A stretch of DNA of 64,000 bases from Calamus simplicifolius. Its lineage: Eukaryota; Streptophyta; Magnoliopsida; Arecales; Arecaceae. The notes below the pieces were generated by a model. That model saw nothing but the letters and a program-made list of their open reading frames with translations. It searched no databases and was not told the origin of the DNA. How positions within the stretch are numbered: the stretch's first letter is position 1; each line of letters begins with the position of its first letter. The position numbers were made by a program, and so were the translations under genes. The stretch spans positions 1 through 64,000 of the forward strand of contig UESW01001603.1 in assembly GCA_900491605.1 (NCBI GenBank). Direction: 5' to 3'. Positions 11,533 to 21,195 of the stretch are shown one piece after another.

Positions 11533-12086
11533 ACTGATATAGGCCAAAAAAATTTATGAAACCCCAGTTATAAAATTATGATACCCTAGTTAAAAATATA
11601 CAATACCCATTTAGAAAACGTTAAGGCAAAGGTTACATCCCCTAATACCTGAAATACCTGTTGTACGTGGCTTAGATTATGACTCCCTGTGTGTCATAAC
11701 ATGTCACGAATGCTAGAAGATTACTGATATAGGCCAAAATAGGATTATGACACTCTAGTTCAAAAATTATAACACCATAGTTAAAAGATTATGACATCCC
11801 AGCAATTATGACTTCCTGTGTATCATAACATGCCACGAATGCTAGAAGATTACCGATATAGACTAAAACACGATTATGACACCCTAGTTTAAAAATTGTA
11901 ACAAAAGACAAAAAACATAAAACTAAAGGTAATAACCCTTCCTACCAGAAATACTTATCACTTCAAGACTGAGTTATGATTTACAGAATATCATAACATG
12001 CCATGAATGTTAAAGATTACTGATATAGGCCAAAAAAAATTATGACACCCTAGTTATAAAATTATTATACCCTAGTTAAAAACCTA

Positions 12087-13478
12087 CACTACAATAAATT
12101 GAGAGCAGACGACGCTAAAAAAAGCTTTTCCTGATGCTAATAAGCATCAAAAAAATATGCCCTGACACTTTTTAAAAGCATTGGTAAATGAAGAGTGGAG
12201 AAATATTTTTTCGATGCTTGGAGGAAGCGTTGGAAGGTGAAAATTTTAAAGCGGGAAGTTGAAAAATTTTTCCCTAATATTTTCGGCCACAACGTCTTTC
12301 AGGTGTCCCCGGAGCACTCCCCCGGTGACCGGCCCCAAACTCTAATCTTTTGATCAACCGATCTAATGTAGATGGTGCCGTCGACAGCAACGGCAATGGC
12401 GTTGATGGCATCGTTGTGCGCCGCTATGGATTCGATTTAGTGGGGAAAAAAATCGGAGCAAACTAGGGGTAGGTGGAGAAAGGAAAGAAAACTATGGAAG
12501 AGGTGCTGGCAAGGGTTTTGTGGGGCATGAACTCGCGATGAGCAGCCTCTCGTCGCCCTCGCAGCAGCAACCGATGAGATTGGCCATCGGTGGCCACATG
12601 AAGCTCCTTCAGCTTGAACTCGGCAAACCTCGACATGTTGTCCTGATCTTCGTCGCCCCCATTCTTTGAAACCCTTATTTATAGTGAAAACCAGCACCAC
12701 CTCAGTAGGTATCCAAAATCAAAGAGAAAGCGAAGGAAAGGAAAAGTATCAAGATCATCGGCGAACTCAAGGATGAAGGACTTAAAGTGGATGGGCTACT
12801 AGCAGAGGAAGAATCTGGAGCAGGAAGCTTCCATTTTCTCATCAGGTGGATGTGATAGATAAAAATATGATGATAATGTTAAAAAGCATGGAAATGTGAT
12901 AAAAAAAATGATGCCGATATAAAAGCATCATTATATAATAAGAAAGCATCGACATCCCGATAGAAAACATATTATGCCGATCCTATAAAGCGTAGGCATT
13001 CATTGGGCTCATACGATATGAGTGCCATCATCTAGACCTCATGCCGAAATTACGCCATTGTCAGAGGGGGAATAGCCTAATTCTTGGACTTCATTTTCGT
13101 TAACCGGTCCGCAGCGATGATGTAGGATTCTGTAGCATTATATTTTCCGAACCACCACTCAAAAAGTCAAAATCTCAATGATTTCATCACTTTTGTTTTT
13201 CATTAAAATAATTGTAGCCACCGCCTTGTGCCTCAAATTAATTAACAGGTCGAATTAATAAACTAGCAACCGGTCAAGATATTGAACTAGACGTGAACAT
13301 GAACTTTCAATGGATAGTCATAGAAAATACGCTGCCGGCGCTTTTAAGCGCCATTAATCTTTTTTTTTTTTTCCCATGAATTCGGACGCTTTTAAGCATT
13401 GTTAAGAAATTTAATCTAATTTTCAACACTAAAGGCTATTGGAAAAAAAAGTTGATACAACAAAATTTTATTGTAATG
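12087..13478. mobile_element. Non-autonomous CACTA-like DNA transposon
   Basis: It starts CACTACAATAAA (12087) and ends TTTTATTGTAATG (13466-13478), an inverted terminal match of 12 bases with one mismatch in the CACTA box of the right end. Inside are many subterminal short repeats in both orientations, such as GACGCTTTTAAGCATTG, GCGCTTTTAAGCGCC and GATGCTAATAAGCATC, as expected for CACTA transposase binding regions. It interrupts the MULE-type repeats, which continue at 13540. I see no matching 3-bp target duplication (CTA on the left, AGC on the right), perhaps because of later mutation. No transposase is present. It carries a WD40 gene fragment. Confidence 0.65.
12297..12427 (-). pseudogene. 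Captured WD40-repeat fragment (JINGUBANG-like) inside the CACTA-like element
   Basis: The minus strand reads IAAHNDAINAIAVAVDG, then TIYIRSVDQKIRVWGRSPGE, then a stop. This is one WD40 blade: the H-x-D-A-[IV]-N-A opening, an internal V-DG turn, and the S-D-x-[KR]-I-[KR]-VW end. Plant JINGUBANG-type WD40 proteins have a very similar blade followed by a Gly/Glu-rich turn. The adjacent 12440-12700 is also GC-rich and coding-like on the minus strand, with a CTATAAATA box, but I do not recognise it. The fragment is too short to fold as a propeller and is probably a transduplicated relic. The family name is an inference from memory of the motif. Confidence 0.55.
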
Positions 13479-14117
13479 AGCTATGATATTTATTTAAAAA
13501 TATTAAGGTCAAAATTTTATTTTTAATATGAAATATTTAATATATAACTTAGATTATGACTCTGAGAATATCATAGCATGCCTGCCATGGATGCTAAAAT
13601 ATTATTAGTATAAGTCGAAATAGGATTATGACACCTTAGTTCAAAAATTATAACATCATATTTAAAAGATTATGATATCCCTATAAAACATGAACCAAAT
13701 GTATTGATCCCTCATAGAAAGAATATCCATAATTTATGGACTAATTTATAACTCCTAGAATGTCATAACATATTACGGATATTAAATAAGTATTATATGA
13801 TTTTCTAATGCATTAACTTTCCATAACTACCAAAATAGTTGTTGTGATAAAGGAACTATAAAAGAATACATAAGCAATATTTTATAAAAGAATTTTTACT
13901 TTCTACATTTTCTCCTAAAGTTATCAAAAAGTTTTCAATGGCTTATTCCAACTTTGTCTAAAACTTTTTTCTTTTATCCAAACTAAGAACACTTTTCAGT
14001 GCAATTTTTCAAAACTAGGAAGAAGCTTATATCACCATTCGAGAAAGAATCTTGCTTCAATCTTAGACGGTTCCTTATATGCGAAAGCTAAAGCTAGGAA
14101 GAATGCTTTAGAATCAG

Positions 14118-14372
14118 AAAGAGTTTTCATCGGCAAAATCTAAGCAAGATAGCGGGTAGAAGTAGGCTGAAGAGAAAGAGTATTTTGGCATATATATAAA
14201 TTTCAAAAAAAAAACTGAATGAGTATTAATGTACGTCACGCTCAAAACTATCGTGTCATGCTATCCCGTTCTGTCACATCAAACTATGTAGAATTCCATA
14301 TAGACCAATAAAAAGAATGATGCAGCTCACATAGGATTTGCTGCATTGAAAGCGATGTACAAAGACTTTTTT
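14118..14372. repeat. Diverged right terminal inverted repeat of the MULE remnant
   Basis: Matches the right end of the intact MULE (34240-34486) in order and spacing: a CAAAATC box, GCGGGT.GAAGTAGGCTG, TTAATGTACG, a GTCA..C.ATCCCGTTCTGTCAC region, ACCAAT, TGCTGCA and the terminal GATGTACAAAG. Divergence is high, so this copy is much older than the intact one. Confidence 0.6.
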
Positions 14373-15326
14373 GTTAGTCTTAAGTGAATCTAGATGTCGC
14401 TATTCTCTATCCCTAATTTTGCCATCTTCATTCGTCTTCTCGGTCTATAATATATAATATAGAATTTTTTGCAATCCCCTACACCAAACTCTGTTAGAAG
14501 ATGAACAACAATGAATGGATTCCCAAACAAATCCCATGCACCTAACATCTAAGAAACTTTCTTTTCCTTTTTAATCAAAGACCTGACTTTCTGTAGGATT
14601 ATAATATAGTTTAATCACATAAAATTGCCTTATTTGCACAAGAAATTACTTGCAATCTTCTTAACTGAGACATCAAATTACATTGCCAGATCCTATATCT
14701 AATTAATCATCCATAATATGAATCATGACTCTTTATTGGCCTCATGTCCCAACTAATCAGGCTTGCGGCACGCTCGTATATACGCAACTCGGCGTCAACT
14801 AAGTGACCTTCATGCTTTAGCGTTGGAATATTATAACAAGTTGCACCATAAAAACAAACATTTCTTAGGACATTTTTTTTACGGCAACTTATCAGCTACT
14901 TCCCATTTTTTTTAACCGGAAGAATATTAGGTGGCTTGGATGCATACAATCCGTGATTCTCTAGCTAAGGACTGATACAAGATAATTATGTAAACGCTTG
15001 CATGCAAACCTTGAAATAGACGCCGAATGTTTTTGGTGGCTCTGTTTTTGTAATATTTTTGAAGTTGGTATAATAAAATAATACAAAAATACATCTAGTT
15101 TCCTTTTTTCTTAAATAATGATCACACTTACACCGGATGAAGCTTTACAATAGAAGAGTTGTTTTCAATAACAGCACTCGAACTTGCGCTCTCTCCGTGG
15201 AGGAAAAAAAAAAAAAAAACAAAAAAACAATAGAAAACTTGACACTGCTTCATCGGATTGGGCCATCTCTTGTCGGGAAAAGGGGATTGGAATTTGATCC
15301 GATTAGAATCAACCGGTATATAAAGA
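14373..15326. other. AT-rich intergenic stretch, no gene seen
   Basis: Low-complexity AT-rich sequence with an A-run at 15208-15223. Short open frames here have no recognisable domain or codon bias. It separates the MULE remnant from the copia 5' LTR. Confidence 0.6.
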
Positions 15327-15398
15327 TGAAGATGGCCAAATCAGCACCCACATAGAATTCCAAGAGTCCAGGATTTCAGATACTCTTCATATCCTTCT
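15327..15398 (+). repeat. Outer part of the copia 5' LTR
   Basis: CCCACATAGAATTCCAAGAG and ACTCTTCATATCCTTCT match the start of the 3' LTR at 28135-28205. It is cut off at 15398 by the nested element and resumes at 20863. The exact LTR start is unclear: the 3' LTR starts TGTTGGCC, while this copy has TGAAGATGGCC. Confidence 0.7.
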
Positions 15399-16435
15399 TG
15401 ATGGAGCCAGTTGGCCTCATGAAGAATAAAAATTTTTTTGACGGCCCCAAAGGCCGACAGCTCCATGACCGGCACCTCCAAGGCCGGCACCTCCAAGACC
15501 GGCAGTTTCCATTGGGTCAAATAACACGCGAGCCAATTCCTTAGCAATTAGGCTTGATATGGCTTACCCCGACTCCCGTGTCGGTTGCGGCCATCTCGAC
15601 ATCCATGTCGGCCGGGGCCCATCCCGACCTCGGCATCGGCCATGACCCATCTCGACATCCGTGTCATCCAGGGCCGCCTATCTCGACATCCGTGTCGGTC
15701 GGGTCCCATCCCGACCTCGGCGTCGGCTATGACCCATCTCAACATCTGTGTCATCTAGGGCCGCCTATCTCGACATCTGTGTCGGTCGGGGCCCATCCCG
15801 ACCTTGGCGTCGGCCATGGCCCATCTCGACATCCGTGTCATCCAGGGCCCATCTTGACCTCGGTGTTGGCCATGGCCCATCTCGACATCCATGTCGTTTA
15901 GGGCCCATCCCGACCTCGGCGTCGGCCACGGCCCGTCTCGGTCTTGGCATCGGTCTCAGCAACGGCGTCGGCAGCAGAGGCCGACAAGCGTCCGCTTGCC
16001 GCAAGGAATTCCACGTGGCTTTACCAGGATCACGGACGATCACCAAATATACGAACCAACAATTACTAAGGTCACGGACGGTTTCCAAGAAATTAAGAGG
16101 CATACTTATGACATACGTTTAGACGCCTACCTACGAAGAACGGAAGATATTACTCAGCTGTTACCAGTGAAGGGTAAGAGGGACCCCCGAACAGGTATAT
16201 AAAGACTCGAATCCCCCAACGAGGGGAGGAGGAGAAACTCAATCTCTACTCTTTCATTAAAAACTCCTGTTCTCCAGATCGCTGACTTGAGCGTCGGAGG
16301 GTCCCCGCCGGAACCATCGGTCCGGGACTTTTCTTGCAGGTTCCCGGCTGAAGGAGGCGGTTCCCATCATTCCTCTGAAGGCCAGCGAAGCATTTCTGTC
16401 GCTTGACGCTCATCAAAAGTGATTTGGCGGCAACA
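15399..16435 (+). repeat. 5' LTR of the non-autonomous element
   Basis: 1037 bp, TG...CA. It contains tandem repeats at about 15560-15960 built on dyads such as CGACATCCATGTCG and CGACATCCGTGTCG. A short TATA-like GTATATAAAGAC lies at 16195-16206. TGACTTGAGCGTCGGAGGG is at 16283-16301, in the probable R/U5 region. The right LTR has the same parts with fewer or changed repeat units. Confidence 0.93.
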
Positions 16436-16437
16436 GA

Positions 16438-16456
16438 TTGGCGCGCCAGGAAGGGG
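16438..16456 (+). other. Primer-binding site of the non-autonomous element
   Basis: TTGGCGCGCCAGGAAGGGG begins two bases after the LTR end. It resembles the primer sites of the Tat element at 1-11532 and of the element entering at 62458. Confidence 0.65.
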
Positions 16457-16559
16457 TAACGTGCTGAAGAAAGAGAGCTATGTCTCCCTGACCTATAAGT
16501 CTTTGTCCTCTCTAAGATAGCCATGGAGGTGACGCGCATGCCGAAGGTCCTCACTAATC

Positions 16560-16718
16560 ATGCCGGGGGGCATCAACATAGCCCTGAGCAGCAAAGGACC
16601 ACTCTATCTCTATGCTCCTCCCTCACCACCAACCTCAGCTGCTCTAATTAACCAGCTGACCATCCTCAATCAACAAGTTCAAGCCTTAAGTGCAGCAGTT
16701 CATGAGTTGCAAAAGTAA
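16560..16718 (+). pseudogene. Truncated gag N-terminus, 52 codons
   Basis: An ATG shortly after the primer site opens a 52-residue frame containing INQLTILNQQVQALSAAVHE before a TAA. A similar helix (FASLVQQVQALTHLVQERL) occurs in the gag start of the Tat-like element at 63532. This suggests the non-autonomous element derives from a Tat-type parent by loss of the rest of gag-pol. The following 16730-17100 is made of CGGCCCC..GATCCCACG-type repeats with no recognisable protein. Confidence 0.5.
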
Positions 16719-17442
16719 CGCCCAGCGGCCCCAGATCACGGCGGCCCCGATTTCCTCCACGACGGCCTTCACGGCAGCCTCTGGATCCCACGATGGCCTC
16801 TTCCTCCACAACGGCCCTTCACAGCGGCTTCTGGATCCCACGACGGCCCCTCATAGCGGCCTCTCATCCTCAACGGTCAAGCCCTCATAGCGGCCCCCGA
16901 GATCCCATGGCGGCCCGAGAATCCCACGGCGGCCCGAGACTCCACAGCGGCCCCAGATCACGGCGGCCCCGGTTTCCTCCACAAGCCTCACTCTCTAGGC
17001 GGCCCCCGGCCTCTCCCTGCAGTGACCAAACGAGTGCCAGTTTCACAATTGCAAGGATAAGGCTCCCAGCCGTCTCACCTAACTCCTTTTCCCCCAACTC
17101 TTGCTTCCACCTTGGCTGGGTAAGGTTTACATGCACGTAATATATTCACATAATTGAAGGAAGGTGGATTGCATGCACAAGGTTGTGTGCACGCGATGGA
17201 AGTCTGTGCTATGGCTGCTGCAATGATCGTCTTCCAAAGCTATGCTCATACCGACTCCTCCCACGGACATCGCCGGCTATGACCACCATCCCGGCCACGG
17301 TCGTTTGGCCGGATCCACGTATCTCGCATTGGCGAGTAACGACGCCTCTGGCTCCCGAGCCCATGCGGAAGCGGCAGCTAATCTCTTTGATTTCAATGGC
17401 AATCTTCTCCTATATCAGAGGATGCTTGCCATAACGTTAGGA

Positions 17443-17730
17443 AGAACCAATTGGTACACAAAGTTATCAATCACTTCGAGGTTCTTCTTCAGTTGAGCCT
17501 CCAGTCCGATGTTCAAAAGCTTCTTGATGTCCCAGAATATATTGACATATCTTTAGAATACCATGGAGTTAAAGTCACCAAAAGCCTTGCTAAAGCGTGT
17601 CTCGAACTCATCGGAGCCCAAGAGAGTGTCTAGCTCAGCACCGAACTCCACTTTGAAGATCCTTTCTTCGGTGACACCACTTCTCGCCATCCCCTGTAAA
17701 GATTCCATCACCAAAAGGATCAGTAGTACA
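17443..17730 (-). pseudogene. Captured cytochrome P450 fragment, CYP704-like
   Basis: On the minus strand, 17724-17680 reads GDGIFTGDGEKWCHRRK, the P450 helix-C region (W..HRR). This is followed in another frame by IFKVEFGAELDTLLGSDEFE and RFSKAF. After an in-frame stop (about 17550), RYVNIFWDIKKLLNIG and LKKNLEVIDNFVYQLV follow. These motifs and their order fit CYP704-type fatty-acid hydroxylases. The segment normally lying between helix C and IFKVEFG (several dozen residues) is missing. The heme-binding loop is absent. The fragment is antisense to the carrier element and is a processed or rearranged relic. The CYP704 assignment is from remembered family motifs. Confidence 0.7.
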
Positions 17731-18119
17731 GATCTCACCATGGGAAGGCTTGATCAGCCTTCTGAATTAACTCCCTGTAGAGAAGAAGGAAAAGGAAATG
17801 ATGTCCACAACATGGAGAATGATCGCTGCAACGCTATGGAGAGAAAAGAGAAGGCGAGCAAGCCTAGTTTCAAAGTCAGCTCTAGCAGCTGGAGAGCCAT
17901 AAAAGTGGCTGCGGTGCAGGATTTCTCCTTAAGGAGCTAAAGATTCAGTAATGCCAGCTCACCAACCAACTTGATTCTCTGGGGGCAAACCACCAGCGGG
18001 TGAAAGCGTTCAAGCCCGCAGAAGAAAAACAAGAGTGCTGCAAGAGGTACGCCGCACTGACTTTTTCTTTTATTGATGCTTAAAAATGTCATGCATGGGA
18101 GACCGACTCTGCATTAGCA

Positions 18120-19548
18120 TTCAAGACCAACCTCGCATTGGCGTCTCAAAAGACCAAAGACCGACTCCGTGTCGGCAATAAAGACCGGCTCCGCATCGGC
18201 AACAAAGACTGGCTCCGCACCGGCACCAAAGATCGGCTCCGCATCGGCACCAAAGATCGGTTCCGCACCGGCAACTCAAGACCGGCTCCGCGTCAGCAAC
18301 AAAGATCGGCTCGCACCGGCACCAAAGACCGGCTCCGCGTCGGCACCAAAGACCGGCTCCGCACCGGCAACTTAAGACCGGCTCCGCACCGGCACAAAAA
18401 GACCGGCTCCGCGTCGGCAATTCAAGCCCGGTTCTGCACCGGCAATTCAAGCCCGGTTCCGCATCGGCACAGCCAAGCCCGGCTCTGCACCGGCACAAAA
18501 AGATCGGCTCCGCACCGGCACAAAAAGACCGGCTCTGCGTCGGCAATTCAAGCCTGGCTCCGCACAGCAATTCAAGCTCGGCTCCGCGTCGGCACAGCCA
18601 AGCCCGGCTCCGCGTCGGCATAGCCAAGCCCGGCTCCGCGTCGGCATAGCAAAGACCGGCTCTGCGTCGGCACCAAAGACCGGCTCCGCACCGGCACAAA
18701 AAGACCAGCTCCGTGTCGGCAATTCAAGACCGGTTCCGCACCGGCAATTCAAGCCCGGCTCTACGTCGGTACAGCCAAGCCCGGCTCCGCGTCGGCACCT
18801 CCAAGGCCGGCTCTGCGTCGGCACCACCAAGCCCGGCTCCGCGTTGGCACCTCCAAGGCCGGCTCCGCGTCGGCACCACCAAGCCCGGCTCTGCGTCGGC
18901 ACACTCAAGCCTGAGTCTTCCCTCGACACTCAAGTCCGGCTCCGTGTCGGCACAGCCAAGCCCGGCTCCGCATCGGCACCTCCAAGGCCGGCTCCGCGTC
19001 GGCACCACCAAGCCCGGCTCCGCGTCGGCACACTCAAGCCCGAGTCTCCCCTCGACACTCAAGCCCGGCTCCGCGTCGGCACAGCCAAGCCCGGCTCCGC
19101 ATCGGCACCAAAAAGCCCTGGCCAACCAGGCACAAAGACCAGCATCTACGTCGGCACAGAAGACCGACCTCCGCGTCGGCACCAGAAAGCCCTGGCTAGC
19201 TAGGCACAAAGACCGACCTCCGCATCATCACCAAAAAGCCCTAACCAGCCAGGCACAAAGACCGGCCTCCATGTCGGCACCAAAGACCGGCCTCCGCGTC
19301 GGCACCAAAGACCGACCCTGCGTCGGCAACAAAGACCGACTCCGCGTCGGCACCAAAGACCCGTGAAGGCGAACAGCTGCGAAAAAGCTATGAGAAAAAA
19401 GTTTCTTTTCATTAGTGTCTGGATGCGTTACAGGAAAACCACCAAAGACCGACTCCGCGTCGACACCAAAGACTGGCCTCCGCGTCGGCAACAAAGACCC
19501 ACTCCGCGTCGGCACCTCAAGACCGGCTCCGTGTCGGCACCCTCAAGC
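18120..19548. repeat. Minisatellite of ~24 bp units in the non-autonomous element
   Basis: Dozens of units of the form GACCGGCTCCGCGTCGGCAC, with linkers such as CAAA, AATTCAA or CTCCAAG. Many units contain an arm pair like CCGAC...GTCGG or CCGG...CCGG around TCCGC. A short non-repeat gap lies at 19365-19440. Long open frames on both strands (Cys/Arg-rich or Ser/Pro-rich) are by-products of the repeat. Its position just before the right LTR mirrors that of the Tat minisatellite at 3500-5165. Confidence 0.95.
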
Positions 19549-19871
19549 TCAAGACCTGCGGATTCCAATCAACAGAGTTTCCTGGGGGGCAGATCAACCC
19601 TGCAGAAGGAGACCAATTTCTTTAAAGAAAAGGCACCTGAGCCTGGCCCAAGCACCCTCTGGTCACCCTCTGGGGTTCGAAAGGTTTTCGACGGCCTCAA
19701 GTTTGCCTCAACGGCTAACTGACGAGCATCCCCCCAAAAAAGTTAGCGTACGCTGCTCCCAGTGGCGGGCGTGAGGTAGTCAATTTGCCTCCAAAAAATT
19801 TTCTTGAAGTTCTACACTCCTTTCACTTAGCTGATGCAGGGCACGCAAGCTCAAGGAGTGTGTGGGGCATT

Positions 19872-20862
19872 TGATGGAGCCAGTTGGCCCCATGGAGAAT
19901 AAAAATTTTTTTGGACGGCCCCAAAGGCCGACAGCTCCATGACCAGCACCTCCAAGGCCGGCACCTCCAAGGCCGGCAGCTCCATCGGGTCAAAGAACAC
20001 ACGAGCCAATTCCTTGGCAATTGGGCTTGATATGGCTTACCCCGACTCCCGTGTCGATTGCGGCCCATCTCGATATCCGTGTCGATCGGGGCCCATCCCG
20101 ACCTTGGCATCGGCCATGGCCCATCTCGACATCCATGTCATCCAGGGCCGCCTATCTCGACATCCATGTCGATCGGGGCCCATCCCGACCTCGGCGTTGG
20201 CCATGGCCCATCTCGACATCCGTGTCATCTAGGGTTGCCTATCTCGACATCCATGTCGGCCGGGGCCCATCCCGACCTCGGCATCGGTCATGGCCCATCT
20301 CGACATCCATATCGTCCAGGGCCCATCCCGACCTCGGCGTTGGCCATGGCCCGTCTCGGTCTCGGTGTCGGTCTCAGCAACGGCGTCGGCCTTGGCAGCA
20401 GAGGCCGACAAGCGTCCGCTTGCCGCAAGGAATTCCACGTGGCTTTATCAGGATCACGGACGGTCACCAAATATTATGAACCGGCAATTACTAAGGTCAC
20501 GGACGGTTTTCAAGAAATTAAGAGGTGTACTTATGACATACGTTTAGACGCCCACCTACGAAGAATGAAAGATATTACTCAGCTGTTACCAGTGAAGGGT
20601 AAGAGGGACCCCCGAACAGGTATATAAAAACCCCAATCCCCCAACGAGGGGGAGGAGGAGAAACTCAATCTCTACTCTTTCATTAAAAAACTCCTGTTCT
20701 CCAGATCGCTGACTTGAGCATCAGAGGGTCCCCGCCAGAATCACCGGTCTGAAACTTTTCTTGCAGGTTCCCGGCTGAAGGAGGCGGTCCCCATCATTCC
20801 TCTGAAGGCCAGCGAAGCATTTCTGTCACTTGACGCTCCTCAAAAGTGATTTGGCGGCAACA
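19872..20862 (+). repeat. 3' LTR of the non-autonomous element
   Basis: 991 bp, nearly collinear with 15399-16435. The dyad repeats are at 20060-20370. It is followed directly by the target duplication CTTCT and the rest of the copia LTR. Confidence 0.93.
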
Positions 20863-21181
20863 CTTCTAATGAATCTGCTCTTGATCTATTGCGATCTATA
20901 AGAGAAGATCTTATCCACACAGAATCCCAAGAGTCCAAGATTCCATAGACTCTTCATATCCTTCTAACGGATCTACTCTCAGATTTATAAGAGAAGATCT
21001 AAGGTGTCTTCTGTGTGATACAGGGTTTACGAAAACAAGCTTCACTTCCTCTTCTTCCTTCACTGGCATCGCGGCTTAAGGGTATGGACGAAATGGGGAC
21101 TCTAGTAGCCCCCGACGATTGACAATCTGCTGTTTTTGCTGCCGTCGAAATAAGGTATGTTTCCTGTTTATGGCTTTTACA
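20863..21181 (+). repeat. Inner part of the copia 5' LTR, with a ~95 bp tandem duplication
   Basis: Continues the LTR cut at 15398. The segment from CACATAGAATTCCAAGAG through AAGAGAAGATC occurs twice in this LTR (15348-15398 plus 20863-20914, then 20915-21003) but once in the 3' LTR. It ends TGGCTTTTACA at 21181, compared with TGGCTCCTACA at 28410. Confidence 0.8.
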
Positions 21182-21183
21182 AT

Positions 21184-21195
21184 TGGTATCAGAGC
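21184..21195 (+). other. Copia primer-binding site (initiator Met tRNA)
   Basis: TGGTATCAGAGC two bases after the LTR is the standard plant copia primer site, complementary to the 3' end of initiator methionine tRNA. Confidence 0.9.

Larger units (their letters stand above)
11533..14372. mobile_element. Remnant of a Mutator-like element related to the one at 30336-34486
   Basis: Two features link this stretch to the intact MULE at 30.3-34.5 kb. First, repeated units of roughly 120-190 bp at 11533-12086 and 13540-13720 carry GATTACTGATATAGGCC and the core GACACCCTAGTT, the same core as the minisatellites of the intact MULE. Second, 14118-14372 is a diverged copy of that element's right inverted end. 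The repeats continue on both sides of the CACTA-like insertion. The left end is not visible and should lie beyond the Tat element's left LTR. No transposase sequence is seen. Confidence 0.6.
15399..20862 (+). mobile_element. Complete non-autonomous Tat-like LTR retrotransposon carrying a P450 fragment
   Basis: Two LTRs (15399-16435 and 19872-20862) both start TGATGGAGCCAGTTGG and end TTTGGCGGCAACA. The flanks CTTCT (15394-15398 and 20863-20867) are a perfect 5-bp target duplication. A primer site follows the left LTR, and a purine-rich tract (AAGGAGTGTGTGGGGCATT) precedes the right one. The 3.4 kb interior holds a 52-codon gag-like start, Pro-rich repeats, an antisense cytochrome P450 fragment and a 1.4 kb minisatellite, but no protease, reverse transcriptase or integrase. 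It must have moved using proteins of another element; the shared U5 motif and primer site point to the Tat group. It sits in the copia 5' LTR, so it is younger than that element. Confidence 0.92.

Noticed and set aside
12087..13478. Confident assignment of a 3-bp target duplication to the CACTA-like element
   Set aside because: Flanks read CTA and AGC; no match, so the element call rests on ends and subterminal repeats only.
15137..15355. 72-codon frame with Lys-rich stretch
   Set aside because: The Lys run is an A-tract; the frame runs into the copia LTR.
18121..19515. Cys/Arg-rich and Ser/Pro-rich open frames of 160-217 codons
   Set aside because: They arise from the 24 bp GC-rich minisatellite, appear in overlapping frames on both strands, and match nothing I know.
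21184..21195. tRNA gene
   Set aside because: The tRNA-complementary sequence is only a retroelement primer site; no cloverleaf is present.
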